64,000 nt of DNA from Boseongicola sp. H5 (GCA_020622165.1 JACNMN010000003.1:1-64000), one strand, 5' to 3'; numbered from the stretch's first letter, positions 34,785-44,331 are shown. Numbers and translations: made by a program. Notes: generated by a model from the sequence alone, not told the origin.

Positions 34785-36488
34785 TCAGGCGACCGCCAGT
34801 CCCTCGTTCGACAGCCCGTCAAGCTTGGGCATCAGCGACAGCAGATCGCGGGTATAGGGATGCTGCGGTCTGGCAAACAGATCCTCGGTATCGGCGACCT
34901 CGACCAGTTTGCCGCCCTTGAGCACGCCCACCCGGTCGCACATTTGCCGGACCACGGGCAGATCGTGGGAAATGAACAGCATCGTCAGATTCAGATGCTC
35001 CTGCAAATCCTTGAGAATATTGAGGATCTGCGCCTGGATGGAGACATCCAGCGCCGAGGTCGGCTCATCGCAGATCAAGAAGCGCGGTTGCGTCGCCAGC
35101 GCGCGCGCGATGGAGATCCGTTGCCGTTGCCCGCCCGAAAACTCGTGCGGATACTTCAGCCCCGCATCCGCCCCCAGACCGACGCGGTCAAGCAATTCGC
35201 TGACCCGCGCCTGCAACGGCTCCCCCGACAGCAGCCCGTGATGGCGTGCGGGCTCGGCCACGATCTGATCGACCCGCATGCGCGGGTTCAGGCTGGAATA
35301 GGGATCCTGAAAGATCATCTGGATCTGCTTGCGGTAGAAATCGGGCACGCCGCGCCGCCCCGCCGTGACCTCTTGGCCTTCGAAGCGGACCGATCCCTCA
35401 TCGACCGGATAAAGCCCCGCGATCATCCGCGCGATGGTGGATTTCCCCGACCCGCTTTCGCCCACCAGCCCGAACACCTCGCCCTGCCGGATCTCGAAAT
35501 TGGCGTTGTCGACCGCGGTGAAGAACTCCCGGCGCGACGGCAGCAGGGCGGCCTTCTGCAGGAACCGTTTGGTCAGCCCCGACACCTCCAGCAGCGCGCT
35601 TCCCCGCTCGGCTTCGGTGGAGGGCCAGTTGCGGGCCAGATCCTCGATATGGAATTCCGTCACCCGCCCGCCATAGCTGATCAGCGGGAACCGGTTCAGC
35701 TTGACCGTGGGGCGGGGAACGGCGGCGATCAGCGATTTCGTATAGGGATGATCGGGCTGGCCCAGAACCTGTACCGTTGCCCCGCTTTCGACGACTTCGC
35801 CCTGATACATCACGGTGACCTTGTCGGTCGTGTCGGCGATGACGCCCATGTCATGGGTGATCAGGATCACACCCACCTGGCGTTCGCGCGCCAGTTCCTT
35901 GATCAGGTCAAGGATCTGCGCCTGAATCGAGACGTCGAGCGCGGTCGTGGGCTCATCCGCGATGATCACGTCGGGCTCGGAACACAGCGCAAGCGCGATC
36001 ACCACACGCTGGCGCATGCCGCCCGAAAACTGGTGCGGATACTGGTTCACACGGATTTCCGGGTCGGGAATACCGACACGGTTGATCAGTTCGATCGCGC
36101 GGGCGGCGGCGGCCGCGTCGTCGAAGCCCAGATGCTCCTGAATGGTCTCCACCAGTTGCTGTTTCACGGTGAAAAGCGGGTTCAGCGAGGTCAGCGGATC
36201 CTGAAAGATCATGCTGATCTTCCTGCCCCGAAGCGCCTGCATCGCGGCGGCATCCAGCCCCGAGATCTCCTCGCCCCGGAAGCGGATCGTGCCGCTGGTG
36301 ATATGCCCCGGCGGGTCCAGAAGACCCATGACGGCGGCGCCGATGGTGGATTTGCCGGCCCCGCTTTCGCCCACCAGCCCGTGGATCTGGCCCGGTTCGA
36401 CGGTCAGATCGGCCTTGTTGACGGCGACGAAGGTCTTGCGGCGGGTCGGGAACTCCACCGTCAGGTTGCTGATCTCAAGCAATGCCAT
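34785..36488 (-). CDS. Oligopeptide-type ABC transporter, fused double ATP-binding protein (DppD-DppF/GsiA-like)
   Basis: A 567-residue protein with two complete nucleotide-binding domains. NBD1 has Walker [10 protein letters not shown] (40-48), FSGGMRQRV and Walker [15 protein letters not shown]2, from about residue 305, has [18 protein letters not shown] and [11 protein letters not shown]. Each is followed by the HPYT(K/R) C-terminal motif of Opp/Dpp ATPases. It powers import by the permeases encoded upstream. It is last in a leftward operon of binding protein, two permeases, a small membrane protein and this ATPase. The ligand could be peptides, opines, glutathione or similar; not determinable. 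Confidence 0.92.
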   Translation of the reverse strand: MALLEISNLTVEFPTRRKTFVAVNKADLTVEPGQIHGLVGESGAGKSTIGAAVMGLLDPPGHITSGTIRFRGEEISGLDAAAMQALRGRKISMIFQDPLTSLNPLFTVKQQLVETIQEHLGFDDAAAAARAIELINRVGIPDPEIRVNQYPHQFSGGMRQRVVIALALCSEPDVIIADEPTTALDVSIQAQILDLIKELARERQVGVILITHDMGVIADTTDKVTVMYQGEVVESGATVQVLGQPDHPYTKSLIAAVPRPTVKLNRFPLISYGGRVTEFHIEDLARNWPSTEAERGSALLEVSGLTKRFLQKAALLPSRREFFTAVDNANFEIRQGEVFGLVGESGSGKSTIARMIAGLYPVDEGSVRFEGQEVTAGRRGVPDFYRKQIQMIFQDPYSSLNPRMRVDQIVAEPARHHGLLSGEPLQARVSELLDRVGLGADAGLKYPHEFSGGQRQRISIARALATQPRFLICDEPTSALDVSIQAQILNILKDLQEHLNLTMLFISHDLPVVRQMCDRVGVLKGGKLVEVADTEDLFARPQHPYTRDLLSLMPKLDGLSNEGLAVA

Positions 36489-36503
36489 CGGAGGGCCCTC
36501 CCA

Positions 36504-36674
36504 TCATCGCCAGACCAGCCCGAAGACAAACAGCAGCACGAAGACGATGCCGCCGAACACCGCGAATTGCTTGCCGCGCGACAGGCGCGGCAGCGGCGAG
36601 AACATCACCAGCGCGTAATAGACGCCCACCACCAGCAGAACCTGCGCGATGTAGCGCCCCCAATCGACCTCCAT
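36504..36674 (-). CDS. Small membrane protein inside the oligopeptide-type ABC operon (56 residues)
   Basis: A short gene between the second permease and the ATPase. It reads MEVDWGRYIAQVLLVVGVYY..., with two hydrophobic stretches (IAQVLLVVGVYYALVMF and FAVFGGIVFVLLFVFGLVW) separated by the basic loop LSRGKQ: a two-helix inner-membrane protein. AAGGGGG lies about 6 bases before the ATG, the upstream permease stop is 15 bases away and the ATPase start follows 15 bases after its stop, so spacing fits a true operon member. I do not recognise a named family; an accessory or regulatory role for the transporter is inferred. Confidence 0.7.
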   Translation of the reverse strand: MEVDWGRYIAQVLLVVGVYYALVMFSPLPRLSRGKQFAVFGGIVFVLLFVFGLVWR

Positions 36675-36689
36675 CACGGGCCCCCTTCA

Positions 36690-37646
36690 TCAGCGCAACC
36701 TCGGGTTCAGCGCATCGCGCAGCCAGTCCCCGAGCAGGTTGACCGCCAGCGCCAGCGCCAGCAGCGTGCAGGCCGGGAAAAACAGGATCCACCACTCGCC
36801 GGAGAACAGGAAGCCCTGACCGATCCGGATCAGCGTGCCGAGCGAGGGCTGGGTCGGCGGCGCGCCGACGCCCAGGAAGCTGAGCGTCGCCTCGGCGATG
36901 ATCGCCAGCGCCAGCGAGATCGTGGCGATCACCAGAACCGGGGAAAGCACGTTGGGCAGGATATGACGCACCATGATCGCCAGCGGGGTGCGCCCGATCA
37001 GCCGCGCGGCCTGCACGTATTCCTTTGATTTCTCTACAAGGGTTGCGCCGCGAACCACCCGCGCGAACTGCACCCAGTCACTCAGCCCGATGGCGATGAT
37101 CAGCACCCAGATCGCGACCTGATCGCGGTATTCGATGGGCGTGATCCCCTTGGCGACCCCGAAGATCAGCATCGCGACAAGGATCGCGGGGAAGGTCAGC
37201 TGCACATCGGCCACGCGCATGATGATCGTTTCGGTCCAGCCGCCCACATAGCCCGCCAGAAGACCGAGGGAGATCCCCAGCACCATGGCGAAGAGCACCG
37301 CGGCGAAACCCACGAAGAGCGAAATCCGCAGCCCGTAGAGGATGGTCGAAAACACGTCGCGCCCCTGATCGTCGGTGCCGAGCAGAAAGCTTTCGCCGGT
37401 AAAGGCGTTGGCCTCCCCCGGCGGGGTGAACCCGTTCATCAGGTTCAGCGTTGCGGGGTTGAACGGGTCATGGGGGGCGATCAGCGGGGCGAAAACGGCC
37501 GCCAGAACAAGCAGAAGCGTCACGAAGAGCGAGACCATGGCCACCGGCGAGTGGCGGAAGGAATAGCCCACGTCGCTGTCCCAGGCCATATACAGGCGCG
37601 ACCGCGCGCGGGCTTTTTCCGGCGGGGTGATCGGCGTGTCGGTCAT
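36690..37646 (-). CDS. Oligopeptide-type ABC transporter permease (DppC-like)
   Basis: A 318-residue permease. It has a cytoplasmic N-terminus, a first membrane helix at about 37-57, the OppC-type motif LLGTDDQGRDVFSTILYGLRISLFVG, and the EAA-loop region YVQAARLIGRTPLAIMVRHILPN. The end PACTLLALALAVNLLGDWLRDALNPRLR is standard for DppC. Its start overlaps the stop of the dppB-like gene by one base. It forms the membrane channel with that protein. Confidence 0.92.
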   Translation of the reverse strand: MTDTPITPPEKARARSRLYMAWDSDVGYSFRHSPVAMVSLFVTLLLVLAAVFAPLIAPHDPFNPATLNLMNGFTPPGEANAFTGESFLLGTDDQGRDVFSTILYGLRISLFVGFAAVLFAMVLGISLGLLAGYVGGWTETIIMRVADVQLTFPAILVAMLIFGVAKGITPIEYRDQVAIWVLIIAIGLSDWVQFARVVRGATLVEKSKEYVQAARLIGRTPLAIMVRHILPNVLSPVLVIATISLALAIIAEATLSFLGVGAPPTQPSLGTLIRIGQGFLFSGEWWILFFPACTLLALALAVNLLGDWLRDALNPRLR

Positions 37647-38620
37647 CAGCTTTTCCCTTCGGTCCGCAGCCGCGGATCAATCGCCACATAGAGCAGGTCA
37701 ACCGCCAGATTGATGCCCACGAACATGACCGAGATCAGCATCAGATAGGCGGCCATCACTGGGATATCGACGAACTGGATGGCGTTGATGAACAAGAGCC
37801 CGACACCCGGCCACTGGAACACGGTTTCGGTGATGATGGCGAACGCGATGATCGAGCCAAGCTGCAACCCGGTCACGGTGATCACCGGCACAAGCGTGTT
37901 TTTCAAGGCATGGCGGAAGTTTATCGCGCGTTGTTTAAGCCCGCGCGCGCGGGCGAAGCGGATGTAATCTTGCCGCAGCACCTCCAGCATTTCCGAGCGG
38001 ACCAGCCGCATGATCAGCGTCATCTGGTAAAGGCCGAGCGTGATCGAGGGCAGGATCAGCGCCATGAGGCCCGATTGGGTCAGAAAGCCGGTGGACCAGC
38101 CGCCGATCTGCACAACCTCGCCGCGTCCGAAACTCGGCAGCCAGCCCAGTTCCACCGAAAAGAGGTATATCAATAGTATACCAATCAGGAAGGTGGGCAG
38201 CGACACGCCGATCAGCGACAGGGTCATGATCGCGTTCGAGGCGAAGCCGTCCCGTCGGATCGCCGTGAAGACACCAAGCCCGATGCCAAGGACCAGCGCA
38301 AAGACACCCGAGACCGCCGCCAGTTCAAGCGTTGCGGGAATGCGCTCGGCGATGATCTCGGAAACCTGCCGGCCCTGACGGTAGGAGATCCCGAATTCGC
38401 CCTGCACGGCGCCCTGAAGGAAGCGGTAATATTGCACGACGAAGGACTGGTCGAGGCCGAGCTGTTCGCGCAGGCGTTCCACATCCTCCATGGTGCGTTC
38501 CTGACCGAGCATGTTGTCGACCGGATCGCCCACGAACCGGAACATGGCGAAGGCCACGAGCCCCACGACCAGAAGCACAAGAACGGATTGCAGCACGCGG
38601 CGTATGATATAGTTGAGCAT
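37646..38620 (-). CDS. Oligopeptide-type ABC transporter permease (DppB-like)
   Basis: A 324-residue permease starting MLNYIIRRVLQSVLVLLVVGLVAFAMFRFVGDP, the usual DppB opening. It carries LREQLGLDQSFVVQYYRFL and the EAA-loop YIRFARARGLKQRAINFRHALKN. The start at 38620 is chosen because upstream residues in the open frame are GC-rich noise, while MLNYI is the family N-terminus. A strong hairpin lies between the binding-protein gene and this gene. Confidence 0.92.
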   Translation of the reverse strand: MLNYIIRRVLQSVLVLLVVGLVAFAMFRFVGDPVDNMLGQERTMEDVERLREQLGLDQSFVVQYYRFLQGAVQGEFGISYRQGRQVSEIIAERIPATLELAAVSGVFALVLGIGLGVFTAIRRDGFASNAIMTLSLIGVSLPTFLIGILLIYLFSVELGWLPSFGRGEVVQIGGWSTGFLTQSGLMALILPSITLGLYQMTLIMRLVRSEMLEVLRQDYIRFARARGLKQRAINFRHALKNTLVPVITVTGLQLGSIIAFAIITETVFQWPGVGLLFINAIQFVDIPVMAAYLMLISVMFVGINLAVDLLYVAIDPRLRTEGKS

Positions 38621-38791
38621 CCCGCTGTTCTGCGTTGCGGGCGGGCGCGGGTCAAGGGTTCTGCGCGGGGGAGGAGAGGGTTGTGATCCAGGTTTTCGCC
38701 GATCGGGCCGCACGGGGCGCGCCGACGGCCCGGCGATGCCGTCGGGAACACGGCAGGCGCGCGCCGCCCGCCTGTCTGCGCATTCCGGCCG

Positions 38792-38821
38792 GCCGCCGCC
38801 GGACAGGGGCCCGGCGGCGGC
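38792..38821 (-). terminator. Intercistronic hairpin after the binding-protein gene
   Basis: A perfect 11-base GC stem (GCCGCCGCCGG / CCGGCGGCGGC) with an 8-base loop, 14 bases downstream of the binding-protein stop. No U-run follows, so partial termination or mRNA stabilisation is likely. Confidence 0.6.
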
Positions 38822-38834
38822 GTGGAACCGGTGT

Positions 38835-40394
38835 TCAGTTCACCGTCACCCAACGCAGGATGAAGAAGTTGTCGGGGCGTTGCGTGAGGTCGATATTGTC
38901 GCGGGTGCCCCAGATCAGCGGCTGCACATACATCGGCAGATAGACCATATCCTCCTGAATGATGCCGGCAGCCTCGTCCAGCATGGCCTGCCGCGCGGCA
39001 TCGTCGATCTCGGACTGGATCAGGGGAAGCATCTCGTCGATGCGCGGGTTGGAATAGCCGCCGAAATTCCACGTGCCGAGCCGCTCACCCGATGTATGGA
39101 CCAGAAAGCGGATCGGGTGTTCGGCGTCGAAGGTGCCGGGCGACCAGCCCAGAAGATACATGTCGAAGTTATCGGCACGCAGTTCGGGCCAGTAATTCGA
39201 AACGGGCATCGCATCGAGCTGCGCCTCCAGCCCGATCTGCGCCAGCATGCCGACCACGGCCTGACAGACGGATTCGTCGTTCAGATAGCGGTCGTTCGGG
39301 CAGGACAGACCGAAGGAGAACCCGTCGGGATATCCCGCCTCGGCCAGAAGCGCGCGCGCGGCGTCCAGATCGACGGCGGGGCGGGCCGCATGGATCGCGG
39401 AATAGCCGCGCATGGCGGGGCTGACCAGCTGGCTGGCGGGTTCGGCATTGCCGCGCATGATGGTTTGCAGGATCGCGTCGACATTCACTGCATGGGCCAC
39501 GGCGCGCCGGACGCGGACATCGGCAAACGGGTTCGGCGCGCCCGCATCGGCGCCCCCGTAGAGCACCTCGTGGTCATGGGCGAAACCCAGCATGATCACG
39601 CGCGCCTCGATCCCCTGGACAACCTTGACGCCGTCCGTTTCCGACAGTCGCGCGGCATCCTGGATCGGCACCGGGTCGATCATGTCCACGTCGCCCGACA
39701 GGAGCGCGGCGACCGCGGTGGCCGAATTCTGGATCGGCGTCAGTTCGGCGCGGGTGATGTTGTGCTCCACCTCGCCCCACCAGCCGTCGAAGGGCACCAG
39801 AACGGTGCTGAGGCCCGGCTGCCGTTCGGCCAGCATGAAGGCGGCGGTGCCGTTGGCGTTCAGCGTGGCGTGGTTTTCCGCGTCCCGGGCGGGCAGTTCC
39901 GCACCATTGGCCTCGGCCCATCCACTGTCCATCATCATCCAGTTGGCGATGCTGTCGGGAAAGATCGGCTGCGGCGAGGTGGTCATGATGTCCACGGTGA
40001 ACTCGTCGACCACGATGACCTCGGAGACGGGGGAGAACCAGCTTGCCACATCCGACTGTTCCGAGGATGCGCGTTGATAGGAGAACAGCACATCCTCGGC
40101 GGTGAAGTCGCTGCCGTCATGGAAGGTCACGCCCTGGCGCAGGGTGAACCGCCAGCCGTCGCCGGCCCCGATCGGCTCCCATCCCGTGGCGAGCGCCGGT
40201 TCGATCGACATGTCGCGGCCGCGCCGGACAAGCCCCTCGTAGACATTGTTCAGAAAGCCGAGCACCGGTGCGGAGCTGACCGCGTGGGGGTCCATGGTTT
40301 GCGGATCGGTGGTGGTGGCCCACCGGAAGGTTTCCGCGGTGGCCGCGGTGCCAAGGCAAAGCGCCATGGCGGTGAGTGTCAATGCGCGTTTCAT
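38835..40394 (-). CDS. ABC transporter substrate-binding protein, family 5 (oligopeptide type)
   Basis: A 519-residue periplasmic binding protein with signal peptide MKRALTLTAMALCLGTAATAE. The mature protein has the SBP_bac_5 signature (RFTLRQGVTFHDGSDFTAEDVLFSYQRA) and CPNDRYLNDESVCQA near residue 345. MKRAL at 40394 is chosen because the longer frame to 40511 lacks a signal-peptide-like start. It delivers ligand to the adjacent permeases. It resembles the second binding protein at 41771-43360, suggesting duplication or two related ligands. Confidence 0.9.
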   Translation of the reverse strand: MKRALTLTAMALCLGTAATAETFRWATTTDPQTMDPHAVSSAPVLGFLNNVYEGLVRRGRDMSIEPALATGWEPIGAGDGWRFTLRQGVTFHDGSDFTAEDVLFSYQRASSEQSDVASWFSPVSEVIVVDEFTVDIMTTSPQPIFPDSIANWMMMDSGWAEANGAELPARDAENHATLNANGTAAFMLAERQPGLSTVLVPFDGWWGEVEHNITRAELTPIQNSATAVAALLSGDVDMIDPVPIQDAARLSETDGVKVVQGIEARVIMLGFAHDHEVLYGGADAGAPNPFADVRVRRAVAHAVNVDAILQTIMRGNAEPASQLVSPAMRGYSAIHAARPAVDLDAARALLAEAGYPDGFSFGLSCPNDRYLNDESVCQAVVGMLAQIGLEAQLDAMPVSNYWPELRADNFDMYLLGWSPGTFDAEHPIRFLVHTSGERLGTWNFGGYSNPRIDEMLPLIQSEIDDAARQAMLDEAAGIIQEDMVYLPMYVQPLIWGTRDNIDLTQRPDNFFILRWVTVN

Positions 40395-40532
40395 CGGCAG
40401 CAGTCCCTTGAAGATATGCGCCCTGCCGTCAGGGCCTGCGGCAGCCTGACCGAGAAGCCGCGCCGGCGCAAAGAGACCCCGATCACAACCCCGTGAGGCG
40501 CAACCGGCCATCGGCGGGTGACATGTGGACCG

Positions 40533-41564
40533 TCATGCGCGGCGCACGGCCCAGTCGAGCGGCGATCCCTGATCGATCTCGGAGATCAGAATATCGGGGC
40601 CTTGTGTGCTGGCGCGGTGCAGCGCGTGCTTGAGCCGGTCCCAGACCGTGGCGATCTTTTCGCTGAGGCCGGGGCGGACGAGCCCGATGCTGACGGTGGA
40701 ACAGCCCACATCGCCGGGCGCAAGGTCGACGACCATATCGCCGATCTTTTCCCGGAGCATATCCATCACCCATTCCGCGTTTTCGGTATCCGTATCGTGC
40801 ATTGCGATCCCGAATACGGATTTGCTGAGCCGCGCGACGCGGGTGCCCGACTGGATGTGGGAGGTGACGTGATCCATGATCGCGGAGATCAGCCTGTCGG
40901 CCATCCGGGATCCGTAGAGATCCGAGATCTCGTCGAAATCATCGACCCTGATCGCGGCCACGGCCGGCAAGGGCCGGTCGCTCAGGATATCTTCCTGCAA
41001 CATGGCCTGCCACCGGGCGCGGTCGACCATCTGGCTGATCGGCCGGAGCTCTTCAAGCCTGCGCCGTTTTTCGAGCATGTCGATGATCACCGTGGACAGG
41101 TGCGACAGGATCGTCCGGTCGGTCTCGGTGAAATCCCTGGGTTGCAGCCCGATCGCGCAGATCGTTCCAAGCTGGTAGCCCTCGGGCGTACGGAGCGGGC
41201 AGCCGATATAGCTGCGCACGAAGGGCGCGCCCGCCACGAGCGCGTTTGCGTTGAACCGGGTATCCTGACGCATGTCCGGCACGGCCAGTATCTCGGGCTT
41301 GCGGATCGTGTAGTCGCAGAAGGCGAGGCCGCGTTCGGTGCCGCGGATATCCACGCCGGTGGCGGATTTGAACCACTGGTGATGCTCGTCGATCAGCGCG
41401 ATGGTCGACACTTCGGTGCCGACCGTGGCCTGCACCAACTGCGTTATCGCGTCAAAGGCGGCCTCCCGCTCGGTATAGAGGACGTGGTAGTTTTCCAGCG
41501 CGCGCATGCGGCCGCGCTCGTCGGATCGGAACGGTGTCAAGACGGCTCTCCGGCAGGGGGACAT
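40533..41564 (-). CDS. GAF domain protein with degenerate GGDEF domain
   Basis: A 343-residue cytoplasmic protein. The GAF sensor domain spans about residues 36-165 (with AFCDYTIRKPEILAVPDMRQDTRF, VAGAPFVRSYIGCPLRTPEGYQLGTICAIG), followed by a short helix (LEKRRRLEEL) and a GGDEF-fold domain at 185-343. At the active-site hairpin the sequence is RLSKSVFGI, i.e. SKSVF at 247-251 replaces GGDEF, so diguanylate cyclase activity is not expected. It may bind GTP or c-di-GMP or act through the GAF domain. The gene lies between two oligopeptide-type binding-protein genes, all on the same strand. Confidence 0.85.
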   Translation of the reverse strand: MSPCRRAVLTPFRSDERGRMRALENYHVLYTEREAAFDAITQLVQATVGTEVSTIALIDEHHQWFKSATGVDIRGTERGLAFCDYTIRKPEILAVPDMRQDTRFNANALVAGAPFVRSYIGCPLRTPEGYQLGTICAIGLQPRDFTETDRTILSHLSTVIIDMLEKRRRLEELRPISQMVDRARWQAMLQEDILSDRPLPAVAAIRVDDFDEISDLYGSRMADRLISAIMDHVTSHIQSGTRVARLSKSVFGIAMHDTDTENAEWVMDMLREKIGDMVVDLAPGDVGCSTVSIGLVRPGLSEKIATVWDRLKHALHRASTQGPDILISEIDQGSPLDWAVRRA

Positions 41565-41696
41565 CGATCTGCCGATGCTAGACCGGATAGGTAAACCAAT
41601 ACCTAAGCGGAGCGGGGTGCCGGGCGCGAAAAATCACGCAATTGAACCGATTTCCCGTACACCGTCGGGCCGGCCCCGGAACCTGCGAAACGCCAA

Positions 41697-41762
41697 GGGG
41701 CGCCGCCGGTCATCCGGCGACGCCCCCTGACTGCGCCGGCAACGGGACATGGCCCCGTTGCC
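41697..41762 (-). terminator. Two hairpins downstream of the second binding-protein gene
   Basis: Adjacent to the stop at 41771, a 9-base stem GGCAACGGG / CCCGTTGCC (41738-41762) is followed in the direction of transcription by a second GC-rich hairpin (41697-41726: GGGGCG...CGCCGG paired with CCGGCG...CGCCCC, with a one-base bulge). There is no U-tract. Probably the end of this transcription unit. Confidence 0.5.
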
Positions 41763-41770
41763 TGTCGCGC

Positions 41771-43360
41771 TCAGTTTCTGGTGAAATACTTGAATTTCAC
41801 CTGGTCATCCGCATCCACGACGGTGCTCCAGTCATCGCTGATGCCCCAGTTCAGGATCTGGTTGTGGATTGGCAGATAGATCAGCTCTTCCTCGGCCATC
41901 TGCCAGAGGCTTGCGATCATGCCGTCCCGCTCGGCCAGATCCACCTCGGAGGACAGACCGACGATCATCTCGTCCATCACCGCGTTGGAGAACCCGGTGC
42001 CGTTCCAGCTTCCGCGGCCTTCGTCGCGGGTGTGGTAGAGGAAGTTGAAGATGTATTCGCTGTCATAGGTCGGAACGCCCCATCCCAGCAGGTAGAAATC
42101 CGTCTCCCCATTGGCGATCAGCGGGAAATGCTGGGCGCGGGGCAGGGCGGAGAGGTTCACGGTGACCCCGATCTGCGCGAACATGCCCACCGCCGCCTGG
42201 CAGATCGCCTCGTCATTGACGTAGCGGTCGTTCGGGCAGTCGAGCTGGATCGTGAACCCGTCGCCATAGCCGGCCTCTTCCATCAGGGCCCGCGCGGCCT
42301 CCACGTCATAGGCGGGATAGGCGTCAAGCTCTTCGGTCCAGCCATGGACGGGCGGCGGCATGATGACACCGGCGGGTGCGGATTGCCCGCGCATCACGAC
42401 CTGCTGGATCGCCTCGCGGTTGATGGCGATGTCCATTGCCGCGCGCACCCGGCGGTCGGCCAGCGGGTTCGCCCCGTCGACGCTGTCGCGGTCGAGATCG
42501 TCGGCCCCCACGTTCAGCCCGAAGAAGATCACCCGGTTCTGCGGCGCGGTGGCAAGACCGAGACCATCGGCCCCCGCCACACGCTCCAGATCCTGCACCG
42601 GAACGTCCTGAATGAAATCCACCTCGCCCGACAGGAGCGCCGCGACGCGGGTCGCGGGGTTCTGGATCGGCGTGAAGACGATCTCGGAGGCGGCCAGCGG
42701 GAACTCCCCGATGCCCCAGTAATCCTCGAAGGCGGTCAGCACGGTCTGCGCATCGGCCTGACGGCTGGACATCACGTAAGGACCGGTGCCGTTGGAGTTG
42801 CGCGCGCTGAACGTGTCTTCGCCACCGGCGTAATCCTGCACCTCGACCGCGTCGTTCTCGGTGGACCAGCCTTCATCCATCATGAAGATATTGGTCAGGT
42901 TGTTCGGCAGAAGCGGGTTCGGCCCGTCCGTTTCGATCTCCACCGTGTAGGGCCCGGTGGCGCGGACATCGACGACGCCGCTCAGCAATTCGCGGAAGTT
43001 GGAGTTGGCCGACATCGCGCGGTTCAGCGAGAAGACGGCATCGGCGCTGTCGAAGGTCTGCCCCTCGTGGAAGGTCACGCCTTCGCGCAGGGTGAAGACC
43101 CACACATTCGGGTCATCGCCCGAGGGCTGCCAGTCGGTTGCCAGCGCGGCCTCCATGGCGCCCTCCATGTTCCGCAGGATCAGCGGTTCATAGACCTGAT
43201 GGTTGAGCGTGGTCGTCGGCCCCTCGTTCTGGGCATGGGGGTCCTGAGTGAGGGCTTCGGCGGCGCGGGCCCATCGCAGGGTTTCCGCATCGAGCGGCGC
43301 GGCGGTCATGGCAGTGGTGGCCAGCAGCGCGGTGGCCATCGCGGTAAAGCGAAGTGTCAT
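41771..43360 (-). CDS. ABC transporter substrate-binding protein, family 5 (second copy)
   Basis: A 529-residue periplasmic binding protein: signal peptide MTLRFTAMATALLATTAMTAAPLDAE, signature VFTLREGVTFHEGQTFDSADAVFSLNRA, and CPNDRYVNDEAICQA as in the protein at 38835-40394. AGGGAG precedes ATG 43360; the longer frame extends into the divergent CDGSH gene region and is rejected. No permease follows it; the GAF gene lies between this gene and the transporter operon, so it may use the same permeases. Confidence 0.9.
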   Translation of the reverse strand: MTLRFTAMATALLATTAMTAAPLDAETLRWARAAEALTQDPHAQNEGPTTTLNHQVYEPLILRNMEGAMEAALATDWQPSGDDPNVWVFTLREGVTFHEGQTFDSADAVFSLNRAMSANSNFRELLSGVVDVRATGPYTVEIETDGPNPLLPNNLTNIFMMDEGWSTENDAVEVQDYAGGEDTFSARNSNGTGPYVMSSRQADAQTVLTAFEDYWGIGEFPLAASEIVFTPIQNPATRVAALLSGEVDFIQDVPVQDLERVAGADGLGLATAPQNRVIFFGLNVGADDLDRDSVDGANPLADRRVRAAMDIAINREAIQQVVMRGQSAPAGVIMPPPVHGWTEELDAYPAYDVEAARALMEEAGYGDGFTIQLDCPNDRYVNDEAICQAAVGMFAQIGVTVNLSALPRAQHFPLIANGETDFYLLGWGVPTYDSEYIFNFLYHTRDEGRGSWNGTGFSNAVMDEMIVGLSSEVDLAERDGMIASLWQMAEEELIYLPIHNQILNWGISDDWSTVVDADDQVKFKYFTRN

Positions 43361-43593
43361 TGTTATGTGCTCCCTGAAGTTGATGGGCGGAGTATGGCCG
43401 CTAAATCCGTCTTGGCAAGAGACCGCCGACAGGACGGCATGGGAAGTTTTGCGATTCGGGTCAGGATTGAGCTGTTGCGGCGCACAATCGGGCTTTCCAG
43501 TGAAACCTGGGCCCGCGCGCGGCCCAAACCGGTTGCCGGGGCGGGCCGGCCCGTGGTTCTGTAGCGGGATAACCCCAGCCAATGGAGACCCCC

Positions 43594-44220
43594 ATGCGCC
43601 CGGTAGAGACCGATGCCCTGACCATCATCTTCGATGCCCGAACCTGCATCCATGCGCGCCGCTGCGTGCTGGGCCTGCCCGGTGTGTTCAGGCCCGGGGC
43701 CAGGGGCGGCTGGATCCAGCCCGGCGATGCCGACCCCGAGGCGCTGGTGCGTGTGATCGAGGCCTGCCCGTCCGGGGCGCTCAGCTATACCCGCAAGCAG
43801 GGCGCGGAGGAGCCGACGCCGGAGGTGAACACCGCCCGGCTGTGGGAAAACGGACCGGTGGAACTGCGGGGCGAGATCGTCATCGGAGAGGAGAGCTATA
43901 CCCGCGTCACGCTTTGCCGCTGCGGGAAGTCGGCGAACAAGCCCTTTTGCGACAATTCCCATATCGAGGCGGGGTTCACCGCAACCTCCGAGCCTGCCGC
44001 GAACGAGGAGGCTGCGCCGCTTGAGGCCCGGAACGGGCCGCTGAACCTGCGCGTCGCCCCGAACGGCCCGGTCATCATATCGGGCAATCTGGAGCTGATC
44101 GCCGGATCGGGGCGGGCGCTCGACACGACGGAGAAGCTTTATCTGTGCCGCTGCGGCGCGTCGGGCAACAAGCCCTATTGCGATGGCAGCCACAAGGAGG
44201 CGGGGTTCACGACCGAGTAA
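43594..44220 (+). CDS. Iron-sulfur protein with N-terminal Fer4_19-type domain and two CDGSH domains
   Basis: A 208-residue cytoplasmic protein. Residues 1-70 hold a divergent mono-cluster ferredoxin-like domain (C18, C24, C58 in EACPSGALSY). Two CDGSH [2Fe-2S] motifs follow: CRCGKSANKPFCDNSH (C108, C110, C119, H123) and CRCGASGNKPYCDGSH (C185, C187, C196, H200). The start at 43594 has GGAG 5 bases upstream; ATG 43582 lacks a site. Redox or Fe-S handling is inferred; no partner is known. It sits just upstream of the SulP permease gene. Confidence 0.88.
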   Translation: MRPVETDALTIIFDARTCIHARRCVLGLPGVFRPGARGGWIQPGDADPEALVRVIEACPSGALSYTRKQGAEEPTPEVNTARLWENGPVELRGEIVIGEESYTRVTLCRCGKSANKPFCDNSHIEAGFTATSEPAANEEAAPLEARNGPLNLRVAPNGPVIISGNLELIAGSGRALDTTEKLYLCRCGASGNKPYCDGSHKEAGFTTE

Positions 44221-44295
44221 GCCCCGGCGGGCCGCGGGCCCGGTTCCATCATGCCGCATGCCGCGGGGGGTTGAAGTTATGACTACTTGTCAAAT

Positions 44296-44314
44296 ATTGA
44301 TACTGTAAATCAAT
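44296..44314. promoter_or_regulatory. AT-rich inverted repeat before the SulP gene
   Basis: ATTGAT and ATCAAT are separated by seven bases, in the only AT-rich segment of this intergenic region, 18 bases before the SulP start. It probably overlaps the promoter (TTGTCA at 44287-44292 is a candidate -35). The binder is unknown. Confidence 0.4.
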
Positions 44315-44331
44315 TTGGCTCTGTCTGACCC

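Noticed and set aside
34737-37028. 763-codon open frame on the plus strand
   Set aside because: Antisense to the fused ABC ATPase and DppC-like permease.
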